64,000 nt of DNA from NCBI GenBank assembly GCA_963565915.1, contig OY751485.1, positions 5,332,001 through 5,396,000 on the forward strand, in the 5' to 3' direction. Shown piece by piece: positions 32,983 through 43,181 of the stretch; position 1 is the stretch's first letter, and every line of letters starts with the position of its first letter. The DNA is from Entoloma clypeatum. Taxonomy: Eukaryota > Basidiomycota > Agaricomycetes > Agaricales > Entolomataceae. Made by a program: the position numbers and the translations under genes. Under the pieces are notes generated by a model. That model was not told the origin of the DNA, searched no databases, and saw only the letters and a program-made list of their open reading frames with translations.

Positions 32983-33351
32983 ATGTCCAACATCACCGCC
33001 GCCTCCACCGATGCTTCCGATATCAACCCCACCATCACCACCCTCATCGGCGAAGCGCTCTCCATGCGCGACCAGATCCATGCGCTCGAAACCTCCGTTG
33101 CCGACATCCTTCACCGGCAGATGCATATCCGCCTTCATACCCTTTCCGATTTGCCAACCGCCCCCACCGCTGAGGAGAAACTCATCCTCAAAAACTATAC
33201 CAACACCCTTGCTGTCGAGAACCGACGCCTTCGCCTCGCCGTTCGAGGTTTAGAGTTTGCCACGGCGGTAAACGATGAACTGATAAAGGATTGGGGTAAC
33301 CGAGTTGACCCTGCCTGGGCCGATCCAAATGGCAACGATGGATGGGAGTAG
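32983..33351 (+). CDS. Small third ORF of the gypsy element, unknown function
   Basis: 122 residues from the ATG at 32983, between pol and the 3' LTR, where envelope genes sit in retroviruses. It has no signal peptide or membrane segment, so it is not envelope-like. It is mostly helical and charged (SMRDQIHALETSVADILHRQ, ENRRLRLAVRGLEFATAVND), which suggests a coiled-coil region, and ends WADPNGNDGWE. Codon usage matches the element. I do not recognise it. Confidence 0.6.
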   Translation: MSNITAASTDASDINPTITTLIGEALSMRDQIHALETSVADILHRQMHIRLHTLSDLPTAPTAEEKLILKNYTNTLAVENRRLRLAVRGLEFATAVNDELIKDWGNRVDPAWADPNGNDGWE

Positions 33352-33388
33352 GTAGTCTGTGAGGACACAGACCTTGAGGAGGGGAACA

Positions 33389-33756
33389 TGTTACGGACTA
33401 ACGACTACGGACGTATATGCTTACTTTTTCACTTTTACTCATCGGCCCCCGCTTACACATATCGTATTATACTTTATTTCCTTTAGTATACTTCGCTCCC
33501 GCGCTGACTCGCTTTCCGCAGCTGTCTGACTCATTCCGCAGTCGTCTTACTCAGACGCACTGCCTTCCGCAGTTATCTTACTCAGATACACTGCCTTGCG
33601 CAGCACTGACTCATATGCTATCGCCTATAGTCAGTACCTATATAAACCCTTTGTACTATAGCTAGATTCCTTAGATTTAGCAATCACATTGCTCTTCGCC
33701 TTTCCATCTTCCTGCATACTCTGCCCGAACCTTGGAACGGTTTGTTACGCATAACA
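33389..33756 (+). repeat. 3' LTR of the gypsy element
   Basis: Identical by eye to the 5' LTR. It is preceded by the purine tract GAGGAGGGGAA at 33376-33386, the likely plus-strand primer. Confidence 0.95.
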
Positions 33757-34621
33757 ATCACTGCGAATTTATCTCCTCTGTTCTTCATTGATCAGATCGC
33801 TACTGCAGGGCACTTGTGCGCCTTGGTGTATCCGGGCGCACCCAGAGGTTTGTAATCGAAGTCCCCACAGTTAAGAACCATTGATGTCATTTTGCTGCGT
33901 TCCAGAACAGTTCCGTGCATCTTGCGACCTCATGCATCTGTTCTTCCTCATCGACGATCACGCGGACATTGAGACTACTGCCGTCGTGCGCGAGATGATG
34001 GACATCATGCTGAAGATTCTACATGACCCATATAAGCCGCGCCTTGAAGGCGAGATCCTACTTGGCCAGGCTTTCCAAGAGTTCGTCACTTCTTGCATAT
34101 TTTATTATTCTCCATATTCGATGCTTATCATTTGTCATTGTTTGGTTGTTTGGTAGATTTTGGCAACGCACCTTGAAGATCGCCACTCCAAGCTCAGTGG
34201 AGCACTTCATCGATGCTTTCACCGATTACTTGGATTCAAACGTCGAACAGGCGAAGCAACGTGACACCCACGCTGTCGTCCCCAGCATCGACGAGTATCT
34301 TCACCACTGGAGAGAAAATATTGGTTCCCAACCGGCTCTCTTTCCGTGTCTCCTTCACCTAGATATTCCGTACAAAGATCTATGCCATCCCACCATCAAA
34401 GAAATGGAGTATATTATTTCTGATATAATCATTATTGACAATGTACGTCTAGCAACTTTCATTCTCAGGCCCTTTTCTTTTCGAGTCGCCAGAACTGAAC
34501 CGTCTTTACTTACTTACAGGATATCGTGTCTTACAACAAGGAGCAGGCTGCCGTTGACCTCCTTTGGAACATTGTTGCGATTGCCATGCGTCTGTTCGAC
34601 TTGGACACTCAACAGGGGATG

Positions 34622-35066
34622 TATCGAACAGCACACCTACATACGCAGGGAAGCCTGGGTAAGATACTCACATTGGAGGCAAGAAGAGCGAGAAGAGCTT
34701 GAGTGATGAAGGTACTTGGTAAGAGTCCTATTATTGCAGATACAGATACATCGAGTATTTATACCTACAAGGATGCGCACAGACCATGTACAAACAAGTA
34801 CAAACTGAGCTCTGTCGCAGAACCATAAACTCACGTATATGGTAATATGTGACTTATAGTCACATAGTGTGACAAGCACATGATGTGACATAACATGACA
34901 TATGTTATGCACGTCTGACACATATCTAATGAGTCAGAAATATCTAGAGCGAGTCTAGATTGTTCTAAGTCTAGAACACTTCCATATGTAACTCCATATG
35001 GGAATACACATGTTTATAGACATGTGATTGACTGTCGAGACATCCGTCTAGAATGTATTCTCAACA
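34622..35066 (-). repeat. 3' LTR of the gag-only copia element
   Basis: 445 bp. It differs from the 5' LTR at GAGGCAAG/GACGCAAG, a small AAATAT/GG difference, and CCG/CTG in the ACATCCGTC block. Confidence 0.9.
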
Positions 35067-38000
35067 CTCCCCCTCAAGTGTGATTCCTTCAGGTTTCAAT
35101 ACTTGCTCACAAGAAGACATTCAAGTCCTAGTGAAGAGCCAAAATAAATGGCAGCAGCCGTAAGGGCGCTAAAGGGGATCTGCTGTGTCGTTTAGCATAC
35201 GCTGTCATTTAAGGTCTTATCAGAGACCCATAAGTCTAATTCAAAACAAGAATAGACAGGTCTCATCAGAAGTCAATCTGAGATCAATAGATCATCAAAG
35301 GATAAAAATACTTTTGAGAGATATGAAATAGCGCAATAAACATGCAGCCATAATGGCGCTTGAAGCAGCCAGTGTAGCGCTTAGAGCAGCCACTGAAGTA
35401 ATTGATTATTTAATTACTTCTACCACTATCTACTTTAGTTTCCTTCGACATTTCTTGTCGTCGGTGGTCGTAGCAGTGTTACTGCTAGAGGGCGATGAGG
35501 AAGCAGCGGCGGAGGCTGCAGTAGTGGTGGTGGTGGTGGTGCTGGCGTTGGTCGGGGCAACATGCGCCAACTGGTCGGCATGTGCGAAGCGAGTGTAGAA
35601 GGCGGTGGAGAAGTAGGTGAAGAATGCCATTGGAAGCCTGCTCTAAAATTCCTTTTGAGGAGCGTATTTAAGGCTTTGCCTATCTCGCACGGACCATGCT
35701 GAGTCAGGTGTTTGGCCTGATTGCATCAGCGAACCACGTGTGATAGTTTATTGTCATTCCAGACGAGTATCAATGGTTTTGACCATGATTCACACAAAAA
35801 TGAGACTACCAATGCAGGCAGCCCCAGAAGGCGCTCAAGACGTAATGGTACTCAGTTTTTTATGGATCACATAGTAGTTGCAGCCAGTAGTAGCGCAAGA
35901 ACTAGTATGGAAAGAGCATGTGGCACTAAGGCCGGGGATAAGTCAGAAGACATAACTCAATTAAGAGCTCGTTAGACTTGATCTGGCTCAAAGGGTCATT
36001 TAACCAACTGATGATATCATGCTTGGCATGATCTAAGCTATAAATAGCTTATTAATACTCTGGGAAGCTGCCAAATAAGGCGCTAACAACCATGGATTTT
36101 TAGACAAGGGTGCCTTTATCCTGAGTATGTAATATTATCATGGCAACACTTAAGGTGTGCTTATAGATAATGTCATCTGAGTCGAGTGTAATACTCCAGA
36201 CTTCAGGGATGTGGATGAACTAGTTAGGTTCAGAGTCCACTGTGATAGTTTATGCTCTGTTCCGGAGTAGGGTCCAGTTTATCGTCATAGTGGACGTCGA
36301 GTCTTCAGAATATAATATCTGAGACAGCTGGTAGTTTCGCCATCGTTTCCCATATCGTCTGACGTACTATCCAAGCTATTGCAAAATATAATCGCAATGA
36401 TTGATATTGCAGCCATTATTTGAGCGCAGATATAATCAAGCCTAGTAACTGTGGCAAGCCCAAAGGGGCGCACATTGTTATGCAAAGGCTAGACAAGCAA
36501 ACATCATGTGGATTGTTTTAGGATTAATAGAGAATGAATTATCTCCCCCTGAAAACCAATTCCATGGAGTAAATTTTACAGATTTTATAGACAATCAAGC
36601 CAACTGTTATATGTGATGATGTGCAAGCAATATTGCAGATTATAGTCAAATAAATGACTTGCGATGTAGTTCTTTGTAGTTGGCAATACTTATGTTGGTG
36701 AACAACCGATTTATGTTCAGAGGTCAATAGAGAATCCACTCTAAGACATCAACACAGATTTACTATGTTTGTTGCATGATACAACAATAACGCGTGAGGG
36801 TGTTATTTGGTCTTGTTTGTCAAAGGAGGCAGCCAACACAGGCGCTCTACTCAATGCAAGAACCAGATCATTGTCGCAGCCAAAACAAGGCGCAGATCAG
36901 ATGATGGGTTGATCCAAATCTCAAGAGTGTAACAAGCACTCTGATGCGTTTCATGCGATCAAATAGTAATCTTGGTATTCCAAGAACCATATAATGCAAA
37001 TTAATGCATTATTAGTAAGTCATCAATTAAGATGCTTCATCAAGTAATCATAGAAGATATACTTGGGAATAGAACCCAACAATAGTCTGATAAGACTAAC
37101 GGATCGATTCATATGATATTCTCTTTTATCCAGAATTCATCGTTTCTAGGTGAGAAATCATAGGGGTATAAGCTGGGATAAGCTTTTTCTTTTGTTCAAG
37201 TTGACCATTTGATAAGTATGCAGCGGTCACGGCGCTCCTTTAATGGTACAACCTATAGAGTGTTGTATACGAAGCAATGCATCTGATAGTGAGATCAAAA
37301 GATCAAAGATCAGTCTTCTAGCAATGGTATCGCAAAGCAAATAGCGCAGAATGCTGCCATTAAAATGCTTCTCTATATTCTCCCCCTTTTCACAGTCAAG
37401 TATGGCAATCATTTCCCATGTATCTTTGGCTTTCAAAGAGCATATACTGAAATAGATGCAGAACTTGGTTGGGAAACCAGAAATTCATGCAGAAAAAATA
37501 ATCGCAAACTGCGGAGGAATTACTCTCCAAGTTATGCTGAGGTAATTACTCTCAGGCGATTTATTCCAGCAATATTTGTAAGCTGTGATACAATCTGATT
37601 TTTTGACTATATCCATTTTTGCCATAGGGTGTGTACCATCACGGTCATCCCTATATGATTCTGTGACAAGGCCATCGCTGCTTGATTAAAGCGCAGATGC
37701 CTTATAAGTCAAAATGCAATGCTAGCCTAAAAGGCGCAAGATGCATCAGAGATCATTCCCATGCAAGAAATGGAGAGTTCAGATAAGAAGCTTTGCATTG
37801 CCCCAAATCATCACTACTTTTTGGTGAAAGAGTGGAGGAACAAGATTGGTTGGCTAGACCAATTTGAATCGATTTAGGTTGAAGGGTTGAAAAACTCTTC
37901 TTCTGATAATAAAGTATTATATATTGGCAGCCAGAATGACAATTTTGAACACTATCGCAGCCTGTCAAGGCGCAGAATTAGTGTTATGCAAATGCCATAG

Positions 38001-38331
38001 CGCACAAATATAATACTTTAAAAGTATTTTTTGTCTTATCCAATATAAGGTGGAATATTAATTCCTGAAAAGGAAAGATAGACGCAGCAGAAAGACACAT
38101 TAATGACTCGCGCAGTCTTTTTAACAAGCTTATTAAGCTGTTTCCTTTATAGTAGGTGGCTCAACGGCACATCCAACTTATTGGAATTATTCCAGATTGG
38201 ATATAAGTTATTTGAACATAAAATGCCTTTTGCATTTTTTAAATCTCTCTTTCTTTCGTTCAAAATATGAACACATTGCAAATCAATGTATTGATTGCAA
38301 AGAAAGAAAATACAATCGTTCTACACAATGA
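35067..38331 (-). other. Non-coding body of the gag-only copia element
   Basis: AT-rich, with no ORF that has a domain. It holds most copies of the GCAGCC-N-GGCGC motif. A low-complexity Ser/Ala/Thr ORF at 35430-35630 (minus) is probably not real. Confidence 0.6.
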
Positions 38332-40357
38332 TTATGCTGTTATAAGGTCCAGGCGTGGAAACGCTACGTCGTAATTGTCGACGGGTGGATCCTTGCATTG
38401 TTCTGTTATGATGGCATCATGCACCAGACCGGCGACGCAGCTAGAGTAGCGCAGAGCACCAGGGTCTGTCGGTGCAGATAAGAAAAGCTTCTTTTTCCAT
38501 AAGTTCCGAAACGGCTGATGAAAAACATCGCACGATGTCGGTTGAGGATCATAGGAGATACCTATGCCGTAAAGGTAATCCTCAAGTGACAAATCGGGAA
38601 CAGGGTCAACACGATGATGATTGTATGTTTCAACAATCAATTCTCGAACCTTATCATAGGTGAGATCATCATTGTAAAGAAGGGTTTCTATGGCAAAGTC
38701 ATCCCAATCAGGAGACGGGAGGGCAGATAGAAGCATTAGGGCCCGAGTCGATGGAGAAATAGAATGATGTGCGCCGAGATGATCAAAGATTTTATCAAGA
38801 TAATCAATCTCAGTTGCAGGTTGTCGTTTCATAGAAAGTTTGAAGGACAACGCAGCACGAATGTCAGACAGAACTGTTTCATAAACAGCTCGTCCGAACC
38901 TATTCTTCAACTCAAACCAAGTCTCAGAAGACATATTTTTGGTGAGTTTGATCGACGGGTCGACACGAAGTCGAATATTGGCTAAAGCCATTTGATCCCT
39001 AATGTTCCATGCCTTGACTTTAGTTGTATGGGCTTTCCTTGTAAGCTTAGCAGACATCAAGGGTCGCTTTTCAGCACCATCAACAATTTGCCACAAATCC
39101 TGAGATCTAAGGAACGAACACATGTTGTTCGCCCACTCAGGGTAGTTTATGCCGTCAAGAACGGGAACAGCAATCAAAGAAGTGATTGAAGACATGTTTG
39201 TTTCTAAAAAGAAACAGTGGTCAGCAAATATTCAAGACCAATTTGAACCGATAAGAGGTATTGTCTGAATTGTTTGTGACACATGTCAAAGAGAGTTTTA
39301 TGTAATAGCCTTTATTTATGTGACTAAGGGTCACAATGCTGTGGTATTTACATAAAGACGGTCGCCTATAGATCAGGCGATTGCTCCATCTTTATTACCC
39401 CGGGTGTAACCTCGGGTGTGATTCTCCTTTCTTCATCGTCACTATGATTGAAGGGGGACGGTAAGTCCCTCGTTCGAGCTCTCCGGATGTTACTCGGGCG
39501 TGGCGCCCAGGGATCCTAGAGTCATAGTTCAACGAGTGAAGCGAACGTAGATGAGGATGCATACTGCTTTTTTCTTTCCACATTTGCGAGTACAGACATG
39601 GCGTGCATGCCGTCCGTATCGCAATTGCGTGACTTTCACCTTCCGAATGCGTGGTGTGACCATGCAATTCAGAGTACAGAGGTGTCGTCTGTGGAAACCG
39701 TCATCACGCTGAATGACGCGGATGTCACGGTGTGACCAATGGTTTGCTTGAATGAAACCATAATGGAAGCAGATGCAAGATCCTTTCATCTAGGAACGAT
39801 TTTAAGTCAGCATCAAATCTGAGATTGTGCAACCATAAAAATGGGAAGTCCCTGAGGCAACCCAAAAAAGGGTGCTTCTATCAGGTACAGGGTGCAATGG
39901 ATCAAGATCGATTGACGAAAAAGTTCACGGAACAGAAAGTTCCTGAGAATCGTAATGTCCGAATGTCAGCACATCGAGATATACTCGATTTGGTTTTGAA
40001 ACCAAATGCCAGACAGGACATGACACAGCGTGAGAAAACCCCAAATCTAGATCGCAGCCAAATGAAGGCGCAGATACAAGAGAGGGTTTTTCACAGGGGT
40101 GTGGCGGCCGCCTATCAAGGCGCTCAAGCCACAGGCTTTATACAAAATGTCCAAATATAGACATAGGCCATAAAAGGCCTTAGTCTAGATCAAGAACTAG
40201 ATGCAGCCCTAGGGGCGCTTTGCTAGTCTTGGACATCAGAACTAGGTGCAGCCCAAAGGGCGCTCACTAGTCTGGAACCTCCGAGTATCAAACCAGATAA
40301 CTAACTTAGACTAGTCTATGCTACTAGCTAAAGAGGCGGTAGCAGCCCAAAGGGCGC
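35154..40357. repeat. Dispersed mini-hairpin motif GCAGCC-N4-9-(G)GCGC
   Basis: Thirteen copies with GCAGCC and GCGC: 35154, 35344, 35365, 35818, 35880, 36409, 36829, 36876, 37957, 40054, 40203, 40248, 40342. Variants lie at 36067 (GCTGCC), 36453, 37220, 37721, 38426 and 40104. GCC pairs with GGC and the outer GC with GC, leaving a single bulged A. The spacer varies from 4 to 9 nt in length and sequence. In the element's own RNA (minus strand) the form is GCGCC-loop-GGC-U-GC. Confidence 0.75.
38332..39195 (-). CDS. Copia-type Gag protein
   Basis: 287 residues from the ATG at 39195: LDGINYPEWANNMCSFLRSQ, then LWQIVDGAEKRPL, SSETWFELKNRFG, ATEIDYLDKIFDHLGAH and TRALMLLSALPSPDWDDF. This is the UBN2/Gag fold of fungal copia elements. 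It ends without a zinc knuckle or protease, so the element would depend on proteins from a full-length relative. The start follows the copia element's 5' region by ~1.3 kb. Confidence 0.85.
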   Translation of the reverse strand: MSSITSLIAVPVLDGINYPEWANNMCSFLRSQDLWQIVDGAEKRPLMSAKLTRKAHTTKVKAWNIRDQMALANIRLRVDPSIKLTKNMSSETWFELKNRFGRAVYETVLSDIRAALSFKLSMKRQPATEIDYLDKIFDHLGAHHSISPSTRALMLLSALPSPDWDDFAIETLLYNDDLTYDKVRELIVETYNHHRVDPVPDLSLEDYLYGIGISYDPQPTSCDVFHQPFRNLWKKKLFLSAPTDPGALRYSSCVAGLVHDAIITEQCKDPPVDNYDVAFPRLDLITA

Positions 40358-40469
40358 TTTTAAGACTCGCGCTCACTGGCTAGGCCAGGTTAGTATCTAA
40401 CAGGCTAGACAGTTGCAGCAACTCCGTTAGAGTGCGCAGACTGTACCGGGCAAACCGGGGCCCATAACC

Positions 40470-40912
40470 TATCGAACAGCACACCTACATACGCAGGGAA
40501 GCCTGGGTAAGATACTCACATTGGACGCAAGAAGAGCGAGAAGAGCTTGAGTGATGAAGGTACTTGGTAAGAGTCCTATTATTGCAGATACAGATACATC
40601 GAGTATTTATACCTACAAGGATGCGCACAGACCATGTACAAACAAGTACAAACTGAGCTCTGTCGCAGAACCATAAACTCACGTATATGGTAATATGTGA
40701 CTTATAGTCACATAGTGTGACAAGCACATGATGTGACATAACATGACATATGTTATGCACGTCTGACACATATCTAATGAGTCAGGGATCTAGAGCGAGT
40801 CTAGATTGTTCTAAGTCTAGAACACTTCCATATGTAACTCCATATGGGAATACACATGTTTATAGACATGTGATTGACTGTCGAGACATCTGTCTAGAAT
40901 GTATTCTCAACA
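40470..40912 (-). repeat. 5' LTR of the gag-only copia element
   Basis: 443 bp. The adjacent primer site is at 40455-40469 (plus strand CCGGGGCCCATAACC). Confidence 0.9.
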
Positions 40913-41573
40913 GGATGGAGTGGACATGCAACTACCACAAGGAGAAGCAGGCTAGATACCTTTCTCTTCTCAAACAGGTCCCTTCCTTCGGCCCCAACAT
41001 CGACAAAGCAGTCGCCGAGTACATCAATAATTTGGGGGTTTGGGCGCGGGGGCACAATTACTGGAACTTTGAAAGTGGGCGTTACTTTGGTGACTTGGGC
41101 CTCCAGGTTTATGAGACTAGAATGGTTCCGGTTCTGCCCAGCGTCAAGCTTGCGGTTCCCAAAGCAGAGACTCAGAACTACTAGGATAGCTTGGCCATGT
41201 CAGAATAATAGAATGTCTCGCGTTCGTATGTGTCCTGCCAATTATCAGCCTATGAACAGGGTAGTACTCGGTGTGGTACTTGACTAAAGGCTTTGATTGG
41301 ATTATTTACACATGAACATCATAACCTATAGATTGAACTCTCAAACTCCGGAAGTTTCCTGCTCTTGAACGCAGTGAGGCACAAGCGTAGTCCAAGAGCG
41401 CGGTCTTCGCATAAGTGTTACCGGTCACGTGTATGCATCCCTTCTCCTCTTACACTGACCGGCATTGGTGCATTCTGCTGCACCTATCCTTTCTTTTCTC
41501 TTTAAAAAAAAAAAAAAAAAAAACACATCCCATACATTCCTTCACACTCATAATCTAACCCTATCCCATCATC

Positions 41574-42482
41574 ATGGCCGAACGTCTTCAAGTAGACCCC
41601 AACCTTGTCGAGATGCCCGACTTCGCATCAGAAGACTTTGCCCTTATTCGCACCACCTTAGCCCAGAGACTCAACATTCCCATCGAAGAAGCCACAGCCT
41701 CCCTCCAGGCCTCATGGGTCGCGGGAAACAACCGCCAAAAAGAGCGCTGGCAGCAACAGCTCGAAGCCGATCATGTGGAAGCTGAAACAAGGAGAACAGC
41801 AGCTGAGGAAGAAGAGGCATGACGCCTTCAGAACAAAAACAAGGCTCAGGAACTGGCCCATCACCAGAGAGAGCAGGAAGAGGAAGATGACCGGCACGAG
41901 ACAGAGCGAAAGAAGCCCAAACTCAACCCCGTCATCTGTGGCAGACCCGCCCCCACGAAATCGATTTCCCAGCCGTCTGCCTACGCTCGCGAAAGGCTCA
42001 AACAACGAAAGTACATAGAACTTTTCTACTTCACCACTGAAGGATGCGACGAAGCAGCGCGATACGACCATACAATAGCCAAGGACACATTCACCATCTC
42101 CTCCATAAACGACGTCATGTTGCTCAAACCTACCAACTCCCTCCGGTCGCGAAACATCATTCCCGACGAGAAACTCACCTTCACACAGATGTCCATCGCC
42201 AAGACCCTCCTCCTTCAACACATGGGGATCCAGGGTTGGGACCCAGCTCTCACACTCGCCCTGGCCAAATTCTTCCTAAAGTTAGAGTCTCATCCGAAAC
42301 GCCGCATCAACGGAGGCGAAGCCACCCTTCTCCTTTACCAGGCTGAGGTGCGCAGGGAGTGGCACCATGCCTTGACTGGCCCAGATCCCAGTGCCACCTT
42401 CGACATCACTGTCATCAACAAGGAGAGGCTCAGCGCATCCCTCACAGACCTCCTCAATGAAGAAGCCGGAAACCTCTCATGA
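41574..42482 (+). pseudogene. DIRS Gag-like ORF with a premature stop
   Basis: It starts MAERLQVDPNLVEMPDFASE and reads to a TGA at 41820-41822 (GCA TGA CGC). It continues in the same frame (RLQNKNKAQELAHHQREQEE) to TGA at 42480-42482, after NNEEAGNLS-like residues. The coiled-coil acidic middle and the later block DEKLTFTQMSIAKTLLLQHM fit DIRS gag proteins. The stop is consistent with CGA to TGA decay. Confidence 0.7.
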
Positions 42483-42773
42483 CGGTTCGTCCCTTTCCTC
42501 CCTTCTCGTGACCATCCTGTCTCACATAATCTCACCATTTTCACATCCCCGTCCCCCCCATCTATTTGCTTCCCCACCTTTTCATATGCCCCACCACGTT
42601 GCACCCTATTTTATCACAACCCCCACCCCCTGCCCCGCTGCCCCAACTTGCCCCGCCCCACCCCACCCCGAGTCATGATCCAATCGTGACCCGCCCCTAG
42701 CCTCCACGAGAACCTTGAGAGCCTCTCTCGCGAATCTGCACCCCGCTCCTCCCCTTTTCCCAGTCGCTCATAC

Positions 42774-43181
42774 TTGCCCAAATGGCAACAAACAGCGCGC
42801 TACCTACCCAAGCATCGCAGAGATCACTCGCCATCACCCGACCGGACCCACCCAGCCTCTCCCTCCCGCGAACACAAGAAACCGCACTCGGGCAGGGTTT
42901 TTCGCTTGGGTGCAGGCAAATCCACCACGCTCTCCGCCTGCACCGTCTGCCTCAGGCGTCACCCCCACGTCGTTGCTGCTTGCTCCGCCACCAGGCTGTG
43001 GGACGACAGCCACCGCGCTTGCTGCTCCCGCAACCACAAGGGCCACCTCGTCAATCCCAGTGGCCTCGTCCTCTGCACCGACTGGCAGAAACCCAACAGC
43101 TGCAGAGAGACCACGCACGATTCTCGCCACGAATGCTCAGGATGCGGAAAATCGGATCACGGCGCTCAGGACTGCCCTTGA
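42774..43181 (+). CDS. DIRS zinc-knuckle ORF
   Basis: CTVCLRRHPHVVAACSATRL, then ATRLWDDSHRACCSR, LVLCTDWQKPNSC and the knuckle CSGCGKSDHGAQDC. The open frame lies between the gag-like ORF and the RT frame and overlaps the RT frame's Pro/Ala-rich start. It probably binds nucleic acid. Confidence 0.65.
   Translation: MPKWQQTARYLPKHRRDHSPSPDRTHPASPSREHKKPHSGRVFRLGAGKSTTLSACTVCLRRHPHVVAACSATRLWDDSHRACCSRNHKGHLVNPSGLVLCTDWQKPNSCRETTHDSRHECSGCGKSDHGAQDCP

Larger units (their letters stand above)
27189..33756 (+). mobile_element. Complete Ty3/gypsy chromovirus with identical LTRs
   Basis: The LTRs at 27189-27556 and 33389-33756 (368 bp each) look identical base for base, and the target duplication ATCAC is present on both sides (27184-27188, 33757-33761). 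Inside lie an ATG-less leader, gag, pol (protease, RT, RNase H, integrase, chromodomain) and a small third ORF. Identical LTRs mean a very recent insertion. The target lies in intron 1 of the terpene synthase. Confidence 0.97.
34622..40912 (-). mobile_element. Gag-only (non-autonomous) Ty1/copia element with a mini-hairpin array
   Basis: LTRs at 34622-35066 and 40470-40912 differ at only about four positions, and both flanks carry GGATG (34617-34621, 40913-40917). In element orientation the LTR ends in TA (GTTCGATA), a non-canonical TG...TA pair. The primer site after the 5' LTR (minus strand from 40469: GGTTATGGGCCCCGG) matches the anticodon arm of initiator tRNA-Met. Only a gag ORF is present; protease, integrase and RT are absent. 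The rest is AT-rich non-coding sequence dotted with GCAGCC-N4-9-GGCGC motifs. It interrupts the last exon of the terpene synthase. Confidence 0.92.
27008..41184 (+). pseudogene. Sesquiterpene synthase (terpene cyclase) split by two retrotransposons
   Basis: Exon 1 (27008-27179) reads MLYIPDTMTGWPWPRVVNP, then NLNYHAAIERGAF. A 7-bp tandem duplication (TAAAACC twice, 27091-27104) breaks its frame. Intron 1 contains the whole gypsy element. The gene resumes at 33809-33847, 33906-34080 (aspartate-rich motif LIDDHADIE), 34157-34442 and 34520-34621 (NSE motif NDIVSYNKEQ across the splice). The copia element interrupts the last exon, which continues at 40918-41184 (LSLLKQVPSFGPNID, WNFESGRYFG). Introns splice cleanly and both metal-binding motifs survive. 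The enzyme would have cyclised a prenyl diphosphate, probably FPP; the product cannot be told from sequence. It is not functional as it stands. Confidence 0.88.

Noticed and set aside
35430..35630. Minus-strand ORF rich in Thr, Ala and Ser
   Set aside because: Low-complexity trinucleotide run inside a non-coding retroelement body.
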